Assembly (NCBI GenBank): GCA_002173415.2
Contig: NHNK02000018.1
Location: 1-62,514 of the forward strand
Length of the DNA: 62,514 nt
Reading direction: 5' to 3'
DNA from: Marinomonas agarivorans
GTDB taxonomy: Bacteria > Pseudomonadota > Gammaproteobacteria > Pseudomonadales > Marinomonadaceae
Of this stretch, positions 7,409 to 16,352 are shown one piece after another. The stretch's first letter is position 1. Every line of letters begins with the position of its first letter. Below the pieces are notes generated by a model, which saw nothing but the letters and a program-made list of their open reading frames with translations, was not told the origin of the DNA and did not search any database. The position numbers and the translations under genes were made by a program.

Positions 7409-8137
7409 ATGAAAAGTCCACAATCTATTGCAATTAAAACTGAGCAGCTAGTCCATACTGTTTCAACCAGTGCTGGCGAGTTAACCATATTGAAAGGAAT
7501 TGATATAGAAATCAAGGAAGGAGAATCGGTTGCTATTGTTGGTGCTTCTGGTTCGGGTAAATCCACGTTATTGGGATTAATTGCAGGTCTTGATGTGGGA
7601 ACTGGTGGTGAGTCTTACATCTATGAGCATGCCTTATCAAATCTTAATGAAGAACAAAGAGCGACATTGCGGGGAGAATACATAGGGTTTATTTTCCAAT
7701 CTTTTCATTTATTGCCTAGTTTGACGGCATTAGAAAATGTGATGTTACCTGCGGAATTAAGTGGTGATTATCAGGCGCAAGAAAAGGCTATGGCGTTTTT
7801 ACAGCAAGTTGGTTTACAGCATCGCCTTGATCATTATCCGCGTCAATTATCTGGGGGTGAGCAGCAGCGTGTTGCCATCGCCAGAGCGTTTGCTTCAAAC
7901 CCGAAAATACTATTTGCAGATGAACCGACGGGCAATTTAGATGCCGATACGGGAAAAATTATTACAGACTTGTTATTTGAGCTAAATGCATCGCAAGGCA
8001 CTACCTTGGTTATGGTGACCCACGATAATAAGTTGGCACAACGTTGTCAGCGTCAATTGATTATGGCCGGTGGGTGCATTAATGAACCAAGAACAAGATC
8101 AAATGAAAGCGAATCTGATGAAGTAAGTGAGGCGTAA
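7409..8137 (+). CDS. ybbA: ABC transporter ATPase YbbA (LolD-like)
   Basis: The 242-residue ATPase has Walker A GASGSGKST, Q-loop IFQSFHLLP, signature LSGGEQQRVAIARAF, Walker B ILFADEPTGNLD and a switch His in VTHDN. These are hallmarks of the MacB/LolD-type cytoplasmic ATPase that drives an FtsX-like permease. The partner ybbP starts four bases later. ATG 7409 overlaps the possible tesA start codon at 7408-7410 on the other strand. The E. coli YbbAP pair has no firmly settled substrate, and none is assigned here. Confidence 0.92.
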   Translation: MKSPQSIAIKTEQLVHTVSTSAGELTILKGIDIEIKEGESVAIVGASGSGKSTLLGLIAGLDVGTGGESYIYEHALSNLNEEQRATLRGEYIGFIFQSFHLLPSLTALENVMLPAELSGDYQAQEKAMAFLQQVGLQHRLDHYPRQLSGGEQQRVAIARAFASNPKILFADEPTGNLDADTGKIITDLLFELNASQGTTLVMVTHDNKLAQRCQRQLIMAGGCINEPRTRSNESESDEVSEA

Positions 8138-8140
8138 GGC

Positions 8141-10606
8141 ATGAACTTAGCGATTCGTATTTTATTGAGAGAGTTAAAAAGTGGCGATGTGATGACATTG
8201 GTCATCGCCTTAATTTTATCTGTTTCTACGGTAACAGGAATAGGTTTATTTGTTGATCGCTTGCAATCATCTTTTGAATTGCAGTCTTCTACCCTGTTGG
8301 CAGCAGATAGGGTTATTCGCAGTAGCCAAGCCTTGCCTGATGAGTGGCGACAACAAGCGCACGATTTTGGTTTAGCAACTGCGAACCGTGCCTCGTTCTC
8401 TTCGATGGTGTTTAGCGATGACGGCTTACAACTATCACAAATTAGTGCGGTAACGGCGAGTTATCCTCTACGTGGCGAATATTTAGTTGAGCAATCCTTA
8501 TTTGGTGAAGGTGTTCCTAGTATTGCTGGCCCCAAATCAGGTGAAATTTGGGTTTCTTCACGCTTAGCAAGTTTATTGAATGTGGCGATTGGTGATTCGG
8601 TTCAGGTGGGAGAAAAAGCCTTATTAATCACAGCGTATTTAGTTCGCGACCCTGGATCTTCTATGTCAGCGTTTGCGGTTGCGCCAAGAGCAGTCATGTC
8701 GTTAAGTGATTTGGCGGCAACAGAAATTATACAACCAGGTAGTCGAGTGCGTTATGCGTTAATGATGGCGGGCGAGAGCAATGTGCTTGAACAAATGGCA
8801 CAGTGGGTTACGCCGAAACTGGCAGATAACCAAGAGTGGCGTACACCAAGAAGTGGTGGGCAGGGAATTGGCGCCACGATTAATCGAGCAGAATCGTTTT
8901 TATTATTAGCTGGCACATTGGCGGTGATGATGTCTGGTGTAGCAATGGCGCTGGCTTCTAACCGCTATGTGAAGCGTCATTTAACGCAAACAGCCGTATT
9001 GAAAACCTTAGGCGCTACACCGAATAAAATCGGGCAAATTCTCTTTTGGCAGTTGTGTGCGGTATTTGCGCTAGGTGCGGGGATTGGTTTGGTGCTTGGC
9101 TGGTTTGCACAAGAGCTGATTGCCTTGTCATTAGATGTATTGTTGTCGACAACATTACCGCCCCCATCTCTGACAAAAGTGTGGGTCGGTCTTATGACAG
9201 GCTTGGTGTCGTTAGTGACTTTTTGCGTACCTTTAATGTCTCGTTTGTTAACAATTTCACCTCTCACAGTGCTACAACCTATTAGCCATTTGTCGGGGCG
9301 TTCAGGGTTACTTTACCTTATTGGTTTTGCCGGTAGTTTTGCTTTGATGGTGGTGTACACCGGTGGCGTGTTATTACCGACCTTGATGGTGGTGTCTGTT
9401 GCTGTTGTTGCAAGTCTTGTTGGTAGTGTGGGTTTTGGGGTATTCAGCTTAGGGCGTCGCTTAAGTGCAGGAAGAACGAGTGGCTGGCAAATTGGGTTAG
9501 CTTCTTTGCGTCGACGTTTGGGAGCGAATTTATTTCAGCTGTTGGTCTTTACTCTTATTATCATGCTTGGGCTGATACTGACAGGAATGAGAACCAGCTT
9601 AATTTCTGATTGGCAGGGACAAATCCCGGAAAATGCACCTAACCACTATTTGTTTAACGTGCAAAAAAACAATGTCGAAGAAGTAAAGTCTCAGTTAACG
9701 GATTTGAGTTTAGTTCAGTCTGACTGGTATCCCATGATTTTAGGACGAGTCACTCATATCAACGGGGAAGAGGTCAGCGAATTATTTCCTCCGGATACCA
9801 ACCAGCCTGAAATGTTAGAGCGAGAGTTAAATTTGACATGGGCTAAATCACTGGGTAGCGATAATCAAGTAATAGAAGGGACGTTTAGTGCCGAGTCAGA
9901 AGGTATTTCGATCGAATCTTATGTTGCTGAAGAAATTAATATTCGCCTTGGCGATACCTTGACTTTGTTTGTTGGTGGGGAAGAGCATACCTTGCCCATT
10001 ACTTCGATTCGCAAAGTAGATTGGAGCTCAATGCAGCCAAACTTTTATCTGATTCTTCCGCAAGCTGTTTTAGAAAACTTCCCCGCAAACTACATAACCA
10101 GTGTGTTTGTACCAACGAGTAAACAGCAAGATTTTTACCGAACCATGTCTAATTACCCAACCATATCGCTTGTCAATGTAGGGGATTTAATTACTCGTAT
10201 TCAGTTTATTATTGCTCAAGTATCGCAGGCGATTTTATTAGTTTTGGTGTTTATTGTGACGTCTGGAGCTTTGGTACTAGTGGCGAGTGTTAGAGCCAGT
10301 CTTGATGAACGTTTGGAAGAGGGCGCATTACTAAGAACCTTGGGAGCAAGCAAACAGTTAATTCAACAGGCGATGTTAATTGAATTTGGCTTCTTAGGAA
10401 CCGCTGCCGGATTGATTGCTGCGGTTGCGGCTGAAGTCTGTTTATTTGGTTTACAGGTTTTTGTTTTTGAACTTGCGCCAAGCTTTCATCCGCTTTTATG
10501 GATATTGGGACCAGTATTTGGTTTTACTGTCGTTACTTTGATCGGGGTGTTTGCAGGGCGTTCCGTTATTAAAGTACCACCTATGCGTATGCTCAGAGCC
10601 TTATAA
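8141..10606 (+). CDS. ybbP: FtsX-like permease YbbP
   Basis: The 821-residue membrane protein has an N-terminal transmembrane helix, a large periplasmic section, a first FtsX-like four-helix region near residues 245-445 and a second near 690-815 (IIAQVSQAILLVLVFIVTSGALVLVASVRASLDERLEEGALLRTLGAS). The motif LRTLGAS in both halves (first as LKTLGAT) is typical of the FtsX cytoplasmic coupling loop. The length is normal for YbbP. It works with the YbbA ATPase and probably moves a lipid or envelope component in the inner membrane; the adjacent TesA suggests a lipid link but this is inference. Confidence 0.9.
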   Translation: MNLAIRILLRELKSGDVMTLVIALILSVSTVTGIGLFVDRLQSSFELQSSTLLAADRVIRSSQALPDEWRQQAHDFGLATANRASFSSMVFSDDGLQLSQISAVTASYPLRGEYLVEQSLFGEGVPSIAGPKSGEIWVSSRLASLLNVAIGDSVQVGEKALLITAYLVRDPGSSMSAFAVAPRAVMSLSDLAATEIIQPGSRVRYALMMAGESNVLEQMAQWVTPKLADNQEWRTPRSGGQGIGATINRAESFLLLAGTLAVMMSGVAMALASNRYVKRHLTQTAVLKTLGATPNKIGQILFWQLCAVFALGAGIGLVLGWFAQELIALSLDVLLSTTLPPPSLTKVWVGLMTGLVSLVTFCVPLMSRLLTISPLTVLQPISHLSGRSGLLYLIGFAGSFALMVVYTGGVLLPTLMVVSVAVVASLVGSVGFGVFSLGRRLSAGRTSGWQIGLASLRRRLGANLFQLLVFTLIIMLGLILTGMRTSLISDWQGQIPENAPNHYLFNVQKNNVEEVKSQLTDLSLVQSDWYPMILGRVTHINGEEVSELFPPDTNQPEMLERELNLTWAKSLGSDNQVIEGTFSAESEGISIESYVAEEINIRLGDTLTLFVGGEEHTLPITSIRKVDWSSMQPNFYLILPQAVLENFPANYITSVFVPTSKQQDFYRTMSNYPTISLVNVGDLITRIQFIIAQVSQAILLVLVFIVTSGALVLVASVRASLDERLEEGALLRTLGASKQLIQQAMLIEFGFLGTAAGLIAAVAAEVCLFGLQVFVFELAPSFHPLLWILGPVFGFTVVTLIGVFAGRSVIKVPPMRMLRAL

Positions 10607-10642
10607 GCGCCTTATAAATGTCGGCCCTTTATAAACTTGGGT

Positions 10643-10675
10643 ACGAAACAACATGTCAAGGAAGTGTTGTTTCGT
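10643..10675 (+). terminator. Hairpin after ybbP
   Basis: ACGAAACAACA (10643-10653) and TGTTGTTTCGT (10665-10675) are perfect 11-bp arms, followed by a short pyrimidine run (CTTTCTCC). The T-tract is weak, so it may be an inefficient terminator or an mRNA 3' stabiliser. Confidence 0.5.
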
Positions 10676-10748
10676 CTTTCTCCGTAGGCGGTAAATGGTA
10701 TTATTCTGCTCACAAACATTTAAATCGTACAAAAAACGTTTATGAGCC

Positions 10749-13103
10749 GTGAATAAGAATCCATCAGCATTAACACAATGGAAGCAAACACAGGAAGAGC
10801 AGGGTTTTTTAATTGGCCGTCAATCAAGAGATGTTGATGGTCATATTGAAATCGCTTATTGGGTCAAAACCGACTCAGGTACAGTAAAAGTGATACCTGA
10901 GAGGCAGCAAAGTGTCTTTTTTGTGGTGAATGATGCTATTGCTCTCATTGATTCTTTACCTAGAGTCACAATTCTACAGTCTGGTTACACGTCTTTTTCC
11001 CATGATGCTTTGCTCCTAGTAAGTTGTGAAAGCTTGGCCATTCAGCGTAATTTACAGCAATTACTTGATAATCAAGGGCTTGCTTACTACGAGCACGATA
11101 TTCGCCCAGAAGATCGTTTTTTAATGGAACGTGGTATTCGTGGTGGCGTTCGTTTTCAAGGACAAATGGATAAAACAGGGCAAGTGTTTTCGCAAGCTCG
11201 CCTTAAGCCAACTGATTACCAGCCAAAGTGGATTATTTGGTCACTTGATATTGAAACCTCTGTCAGTCGTAACGAAATACTGTCTATCGCGATAGTGTCT
11301 GGTGAATTAGAAGCCTGCTTTATTGTGTCAGCAAACACTTTCACAGATGATTCTATCCATCCTTTTCCCGATGAAAAAAGCCTATTGTTGGGCTTTATGC
11401 GCTTTGTACGTTTGCATAATCCAACTGTTTTTATTGGGTGGAGTGTAATTGCCTTCGATTTAAATTTTATTGATCAACGCTGTCAGGCATTGGGATTAAA
11501 ACCGAACTTTGGTGTGGGGGGAAATCGTTGGCGCTTTAAAGATAAAGACCCCAATGTTAGACGCTTGATAGATATTCCCGGAAGAGTGGCATTGGATGGC
11601 ATTACGTTATTAAAAGTAGGTGGTTATCAATTCGACTCTTACAGTTTAGATAGTGTCAGTCAAGAACTGTTGGACGATGGTAAATTGTTACATGGTAGCC
11701 AGCGTTGGCAAGAAATTGAGCGATTGCATAAAGAAGCGCCATCAGAGTTGGTTAAATACAACATACAAGATTGCCGGCTAGTTTGGCGTATTTTTCAAAA
11801 ACTTAACTTACTGGAATTACAGCAGACTAGGGTGGAGTTAACGGGTATTCCTTTATCGCAAACTGGCGGCTCTATAGCGGCTTTTGAAAATTTGTATTTA
11901 CCCTTGTTGCACCAGTACAAAAGAGCGGCGCCAAATCATGACAACGATGAATTTGTATCCAGTCCTGGTGGCTTTGTTATGTCTTCCCAACCAGGGCTTT
12001 ATCAAAATGTCTTAGTGTTCGACTTTAAAAGTCTTTATCCCAGTATTATTCGTACTTTTTTAGTGGACCCTTTGGCGCGAATAGAAAAATCAGACGCTGA
12101 AGTAGAAGGTTTTTTAGGAGCCAACTTCGCATCGGATTATGCCATTTTGCCTAACTTGATCAGTCATCTAGCCAAAGCAAGAGAGCAGGCAAAAAAACAA
12201 AACAACGCCATCCTCAGTTATGCCATTAAAATTATCATGAATTCATTTTATGGTGTGCTTGGTTCCAACCTTTGTCGTTTTTATCATCCTGAATTAGCAA
12301 GCTCTATCACCATGCGTGGTCATCAAGTGTTGTCGATTACAAAAAACTGGTTTGAAGAGCTAGGGGCAACAGTGATTTACGGCGATACTGATTCTTTGTT
12401 TGTAACCTTATCGCCAGAGTTAACCTATGATGAGGTGCAAAAGCAAGGCAAAGCACTATGCCTTTCTATGAATCAAAAATGGCAGCAATGGTGTATGCAA
12501 GAATATGATATTGCTTGCTATTTAGAATTGGAATTTGAACAAACCTATGAACGTTTTTTTATGCCAACGATTCGAGGCCAAGTAGAAGGCAGCAAGAAAC
12601 GGTACGCAGGGCAAGCTAAAGGAGAGCTTGTTTTCAAAGGGTTAGAGGCCGTACGGAGTGATTGGACGCCTTTTGCACGCACATTTCAAAAACGCTTGTT
12701 TGAACACGTGTTTAATGATCTTTCACCGGTGGACTATATTCTCCAGGTGTTAACGGACTTATATGCCGGAACCTATGATGAGGCACTCATTTACCAAAAA
12801 CGCTTATCTCGCCCTTTAAATCATTATGTGAAAGTGACGCCACCGCATGTTAAAGCGGCCAGATTGGCGGATAGTCGCCGCACAGAGTTAGGGATAAAGC
12901 CTGAATATGCCCAAGGTCGCTGCACTATTTCTTACTATTATAGTCGTTCAGGGGTGCAGCCTTTTGAAGCGGATGATCCAATTATCAATCCAGACTATGA
13001 TCATTATGTTGAAAAACAAATTGAGCCAATAGCAGACAGTGTATTGCTTTTATTTGGCACATCGATGGCAGATTTAACATCGAAGCAGATGGGGTTGTTA
13101 TAA
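10749..13103 (+). CDS. polB: DNA polymerase II (family B)
   Basis: The 784-residue protein matches the E. coli Pol II length. The exonuclease domain shows WSLDIETS (Exo I) and FIGWSVIAFDLNF (Exo II). The polymerase domain has motif A VFDFKSLYPSIIR, motif B KIIMNSFYGVLG and motif C VIYGDTDSLF. It is a translesion/restart polymerase that in E. coli is under LexA control; I found no canonical LexA box (CTGT-N8-ACAG) just upstream. The start is GTG, overlapping a four-codon ATG ORF at 10742-10756 that stops inside the gene. Confidence 0.96.
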   Translation: MNKNPSALTQWKQTQEEQGFLIGRQSRDVDGHIEIAYWVKTDSGTVKVIPERQQSVFFVVNDAIALIDSLPRVTILQSGYTSFSHDALLLVSCESLAIQRNLQQLLDNQGLAYYEHDIRPEDRFLMERGIRGGVRFQGQMDKTGQVFSQARLKPTDYQPKWIIWSLDIETSVSRNEILSIAIVSGELEACFIVSANTFTDDSIHPFPDEKSLLLGFMRFVRLHNPTVFIGWSVIAFDLNFIDQRCQALGLKPNFGVGGNRWRFKDKDPNVRRLIDIPGRVALDGITLLKVGGYQFDSYSLDSVSQELLDDGKLLHGSQRWQEIERLHKEAPSELVKYNIQDCRLVWRIFQKLNLLELQQTRVELTGIPLSQTGGSIAAFENLYLPLLHQYKRAAPNHDNDEFVSSPGGFVMSSQPGLYQNVLVFDFKSLYPSIIRTFLVDPLARIEKSDAEVEGFLGANFASDYAILPNLISHLAKAREQAKKQNNAILSYAIKIIMNSFYGVLGSNLCRFYHPELASSITMRGHQVLSITKNWFEELGATVIYGDTDSLFVTLSPELTYDEVQKQGKALCLSMNQKWQQWCMQEYDIACYLELEFEQTYERFFMPTIRGQVEGSKKRYAGQAKGELVFKGLEAVRSDWTPFARTFQKRLFEHVFNDLSPVDYILQVLTDLYAGTYDEALIYQKRLSRPLNHYVKVTPPHVKAARLADSRRTELGIKPEYAQGRCTISYYYSRSGVQPFEADDPIINPDYDHYVEKQIEPIADSVLLLFGTSMADLTSKQMGLL

Positions 13104-13115
13104 TTTAAACCTATT

Positions 13116-13424
13116 ATGAATACGGAAAATAGCACAAAAGATATGACAGGATCTAATTCAGATATTTTGCTTTTTGGCACGCTAGGGTGCCATTTATGTG
13201 ATCAGGCTTTGGCACTCATTCAGCAATCATTACCAAATAGTGTTGTTATCAAGCAGATTGATATTGTCGACGATCCAGCTTTGCTAGAAAGCATGGCTCT
13301 ACGGATACCTGTTGTGCAAGTAGGTAATATGGAACTGAATTGGCCTTTTGACGCTGGAGACATTCAGAACCTTTGGCAGCGTCAGCCTAGTGGTAGACGT
13401 TATCTGAGTCTAAAATCCAACTGA
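13116..13424 (+). CDS. Glutaredoxin-like (DUF836) thiol protein
   Basis: The 102-residue protein has a thioredoxin-fold start (ILLFGTLGCHLCDQALALI) with a CHLC redox pair, cis-Pro region RIPVVQV and GDIQNLW near the end, matching DUF836/glutaredoxin-like proteins. It starts 13 bases after polB and is probably cotranscribed. No signal peptide is seen, so it should be cytoplasmic. A disulfide reductase or metal-carrier function is possible, but the partner is unknown. Confidence 0.82.
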   Translation: MNTENSTKDMTGSNSDILLFGTLGCHLCDQALALIQQSLPNSVVIKQIDIVDDPALLESMALRIPVVQVGNMELNWPFDAGDIQNLWQRQPSGRRYLSLKSN

Positions 13425-13452
13425 ATCATGCGCTAGCATTTAATTATTTTGC

Positions 13453-14253
13453 TTATATAGGCACATCTATTCGAAATAATTTTTTAGTGTTTTCAATGCT
13501 GTGATAAATCAACTCTTGAGCACTCATTTGAGCATAGTAAGCTGCTTGTTCAACAATATGAGGCAAATAAGCAGGATGATTTTTCTTAGGCCTTGGTCTC
13601 AATGTTCTTGGTGTTAAATAGGGCGCATCTGTTTCAAATAGTATTCGATCTTTTGGAATGTATTGAATTGCCTCTTGTAACTCCTGACCTCGCCTTTCAT
13701 CGCATATCCAACCCGTTATACCAACGTAGAGCCCCAGATCAAGATAACGCTTCAAGCTTTCCTTTGAGCCTGTAAAACAATGTATGACGCCTGTTAATGG
13801 TGTTGATGCTAAGGACTGAGATGCATGGTTGACTAGGAGGCTTTGCAGTGTGTCTTCGGCTTCTCTTTCGTGTAGGTATAACGGTAAATTAACTTCTAAT
13901 GCCAACTGGATTTGCGACTCAAAGGCCGTTATCTGCTCTTCTGGTGTTGAGTAATTACGATTAAAATCTAAGCCTGTTTCGCCAACCGCTACGCAAGTAG
14001 GGCTGTTTTGTATCAGATCACGGCATAAGAAATTGCTTGATGTATGCCATGTTTTTGCTTGATGAGGATGGCAACCAATGGTTTGATAGATACTATTGTG
14101 CTGTTGGCAAATGGCTTGTAATTTCTGGCTTTCTTCTAAATCAGAAGCAATGGCAATAATATTACTGATACCTTGTTGCTGCCATAGTGTTATATTTTGT
14201 TCCAATTTATCTAATAACGATGGATGAGTTAAATTTACGCCAATATCAATCAT
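13453..14253 (-). CDS. tatD: TatD-family metal-dependent DNase
   Basis: The 266-residue protein starts MIDIGVNLTH and contains GCHPHQAKTW, VGETGLDFNRN, IHCFTGSKE, GWICDERRG and FETDAPYLTPR, all signature elements of the TatD amidohydrolase fold. The CDERRG motif and DFNRNYSTPEEQ are specific to TatD rather than YcfH/YjjV. TatD proteins are Mg-dependent 3'-5' exonucleases acting on DNA/RNA and some damage. The gene faces polB/grx convergently. Confidence 0.93.
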   Translation of the reverse strand: MIDIGVNLTHPSLLDKLEQNITLWQQQGISNIIAIASDLEESQKLQAICQQHNSIYQTIGCHPHQAKTWHTSSNFLCRDLIQNSPTCVAVGETGLDFNRNYSTPEEQITAFESQIQLALEVNLPLYLHEREAEDTLQSLLVNHASQSLASTPLTGVIHCFTGSKESLKRYLDLGLYVGITGWICDERRGQELQEAIQYIPKDRILFETDAPYLTPRTLRPRPKKNHPAYLPHIVEQAAYYAQMSAQELIYHSIENTKKLFRIDVPI

Positions 14254-14401
14254 GATGGTTTTAAGCTCTTCATAACATTTTGCCTGCTATTTTAGTGATG
14301 AAATTGGTTTTTTTGCTATATTTGAGTGGCAAGTAATGGGATAAATTAGTGAAAAAGAGCACAAAAATACAATAAGCGCTTACACAATGGGCTATCATGC
14401 T

Positions 14402-14407
14402 TATAAT
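14402..14407 (+). promoter_or_regulatory. Candidate -10 element for cheV
   Basis: A consensus TATAAT lies 38 bases before the cheV start. No good -35 hexamer accompanies it. GGAG at the ribosome binding site is well placed for ATG 14445. I saw no convincing sigma-28 promoter. Confidence 0.4.
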
Positions 14408-14444
14408 GTATGGATATATAACATAGTTAAGTTTGGAGTGAATT

Positions 14445-15380
14445 ATGGCTGGGATGTTAGATGCAGTAGACCAGAGAACGAAATTGGTTGGTGAAAACCG
14501 ACTAGAGCTATTAATGTTTCGTTTAACTGGCATGCAGCTCTTTGCAATAAACGTATTTAAAGTGCAAGAGGTGGTACAGCTCCCAAAGCTAAATGAAATG
14601 CCTCATCGACATCCTTCTGTTAGTGGTGTAACTCACTTTCGAGGTAAAACAATCCCTGTGATTGACTTATCTCTTTCTATTGGCTTAAAAGCATTACCTG
14701 CCGATCAAAACTGTAATTTAATCGTGGCGGAATATAACAATACTATTCAAGGGTTCATGGTAGGTGAAGTTGATCGCATTATTAATATGAACTGGAATGA
14801 AATTCTACCGCCGCCAGATGGAGTTGGAAAACAAAATTACTTAACTGCTATTACAAAAGTAAATGACCGCATCGTTGAAATTATTGACGTTGAAAAAGTG
14901 TTAGCTGAAATTTCCCCTTACAATACCAAAGTCAGTGAAGATGTGATTGATGAAGACTTATTGTCGTTAGCAAAAGGCTTGGAAGTACTTGTAGTTGATG
15001 ATTCATCGGTCGCACTAGCCCAATGTACAGGGACATTAGAGTATATGGGAATAACGGTTCATACAGCCTCTAACGGTAAAATGGGATTAGAAATGCTGAA
15101 AAATTGGGCAACTCTAGATGAAGATGTGCCTTCTAAGTTGCTGATGATGATTACCGATGCGGAAATGCCCGAAATGGATGGCTATCGTTTAACTCGTGAA
15201 ATACGTGAAGACCCTCGCTTAAAAGAGCTGTATATTGTTTTGCATACATCTTTAAGTGGTAGTTTCAACAAGGCTATGGTTCAAAAAGTAGGTTGTGATG
15301 ATTTTTTATCTAAGTTTCAGCCTGACAAGTTAGCCACAGTTATTCAAGGTCGTATCCGTGATGTGGTTTATCGAGAATAA
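14445..15380 (+). CDS. cheV: Chemotaxis coupling protein CheV (CheW domain plus receiver)
   Basis: The 311-residue protein has an N-terminal CheW domain (LMFRLTGMQLFAINVFKVQEVV, then HFRGKTIPVIDLS and GFMVGEVDRII) and a C-terminal receiver (VLVVDDSSVA, phosphoacceptor Asp238 in MITDAEMPEMDGY, LHTSLSG and DDFLSKF). This two-domain layout is diagnostic for CheV, which couples receptors to CheA and is tuned by phosphorylation. It is a single-gene unit followed by a strong terminator. The chemoreceptor at 22.4-24.0 kb may be one partner. Confidence 0.96.
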   Translation: MAGMLDAVDQRTKLVGENRLELLMFRLTGMQLFAINVFKVQEVVQLPKLNEMPHRHPSVSGVTHFRGKTIPVIDLSLSIGLKALPADQNCNLIVAEYNNTIQGFMVGEVDRIINMNWNEILPPPDGVGKQNYLTAITKVNDRIVEIIDVEKVLAEISPYNTKVSEDVIDEDLLSLAKGLEVLVVDDSSVALAQCTGTLEYMGITVHTASNGKMGLEMLKNWATLDEDVPSKLLMMITDAEMPEMDGYRLTREIREDPRLKELYIVLHTSLSGSFNKAMVQKVGCDDFLSKFQPDKLATVIQGRIRDVVYRE

Positions 15381-15405
15381 TTTACCCCTTGAATTTCTTT
15401 CATCC

Positions 15406-15430
15406 AAAAGGCAGCAAATTGCTGCCTTTT
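15406..15430 (+). terminator. Rho-independent terminator after cheV
   Basis: AAAAGGCAGC and GCTGCCTTTT form a perfect 10-bp stem around AAATT, ending in a T run. Confidence 0.85.
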
Positions 15431-15467
15431 CTATTGGTGTCGCAGTTTCCTTTATTAAGTAACTAAA

Positions 15468-16295
15468 ATGTTAGATGTTATTGCTTTTGGCTTTTTGGCT
15501 GGTCTAGTCGCTTTTACAGCGGGCGTTTATACCAAAACTACAGGGATGAGCTTTGGTTTAGTTTTGTTAGTAGGTCTGTATAGTCTCAAGCCTCTATTAC
15601 CGCTTTTCTTACAATCTATTGCTTTACCTGTTTTTATCGCTACGAGTCTTGCGGTATGTTTTATTCTTAATGTGTTTTCTTTAATCCGCTTTACCCTTGA
15701 GGCGCGTAATAGTCAAGAAACTACCTTATTAGTTGGTAATGGAATAACTACCCAGATTGCAAAAGCACCAATAAGCGTTATTGCCGCCATGATTACTGCA
15801 CAGTTACTAGGAATCGTTACCGAGGAACTTATTACTCTGGTTTTCCTTTTCTGTTTAAGTTGTTATCTGTTGCTACTTATTTGGTCCAAACGACTGAATA
15901 ATAATTACTTGAGTAGCTCCAACAGAAAAAAAGGGATGTATTTATTGGCTAGCATATTTGGTGTTTGGACAGGAAATGAAGGGAAAGAGTTAATTCAACT
16001 AGCGGAAGGTAACCGTCTCCAACCTGACAATAGCATTGTTGTTGCGACCTTGATTAGTTTTGCTGCTTGTTGCAGTTTTATGTTGCCGGCGTTGCCAGAG
16101 AAATTGGCATTGCTTAGTGATAACTTAGGCTACATCTACTTGCCTGGGGTGGTGTATTTGAGTGTGATTGGTCTTTTGGCCATTTGGTTGGTACGCCACC
16201 ATCACAATGTACTGGATTTTTTATGGTTACGGTGGATTTTTTTTGCTTTCTTAAGTGCTATTTTATTGAGAGAAGCTTATTCGTATCTTCTCTAA
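15468..16295 (+). CDS. Multi-spanning inner-membrane protein of unknown function
   Basis: The 275-residue protein has about eight hydrophobic helices separated by short loops, with a longer polar stretch near residues 145-160 and 175-190. The two-half layout and size recall TauE/SafE (TSUP) sulfite-exporter-like transporters, but no diagnostic motif was recognised and I leave it unnamed. It starts about 38 bases after the cheV terminator and lies 57 bases before hemH on the same strand, so it may be cotranscribed with hemH. Confidence 0.7.
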   Translation: MLDVIAFGFLAGLVAFTAGVYTKTTGMSFGLVLLVGLYSLKPLLPLFLQSIALPVFIATSLAVCFILNVFSLIRFTLEARNSQETTLLVGNGITTQIAKAPISVIAAMITAQLLGIVTEELITLVFLFCLSCYLLLLIWSKRLNNNYLSSSNRKKGMYLLASIFGVWTGNEGKELIQLAEGNRLQPDNSIVVATLISFAACCSFMLPALPEKLALLSDNLGYIYLPGVVYLSVIGLLAIWLVRHHHNVLDFLWLRWIFFAFLSAILLREAYSYLL

Positions 16296-16352
16296 CAGTG
16301 CAACAATATTAATCATCATTATTTTATAAACGTTCGAAGAGAGAATAAATCC

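Noticed and set aside
8977-9285. ORFs overlapping ybbP in other frames
   Set aside because: Contained within a clear permease frame; no plausible starts.
10680-10748. LexA box ahead of polB
   Set aside because: Searched for CTGT-N8-ACAG and did not find a match.
14270-14533. 87-residue ORF on the minus strand across the cheV promoter
   Set aside because: It overlaps the cheV start and reads through AT-rich non-coding DNA; no family features.
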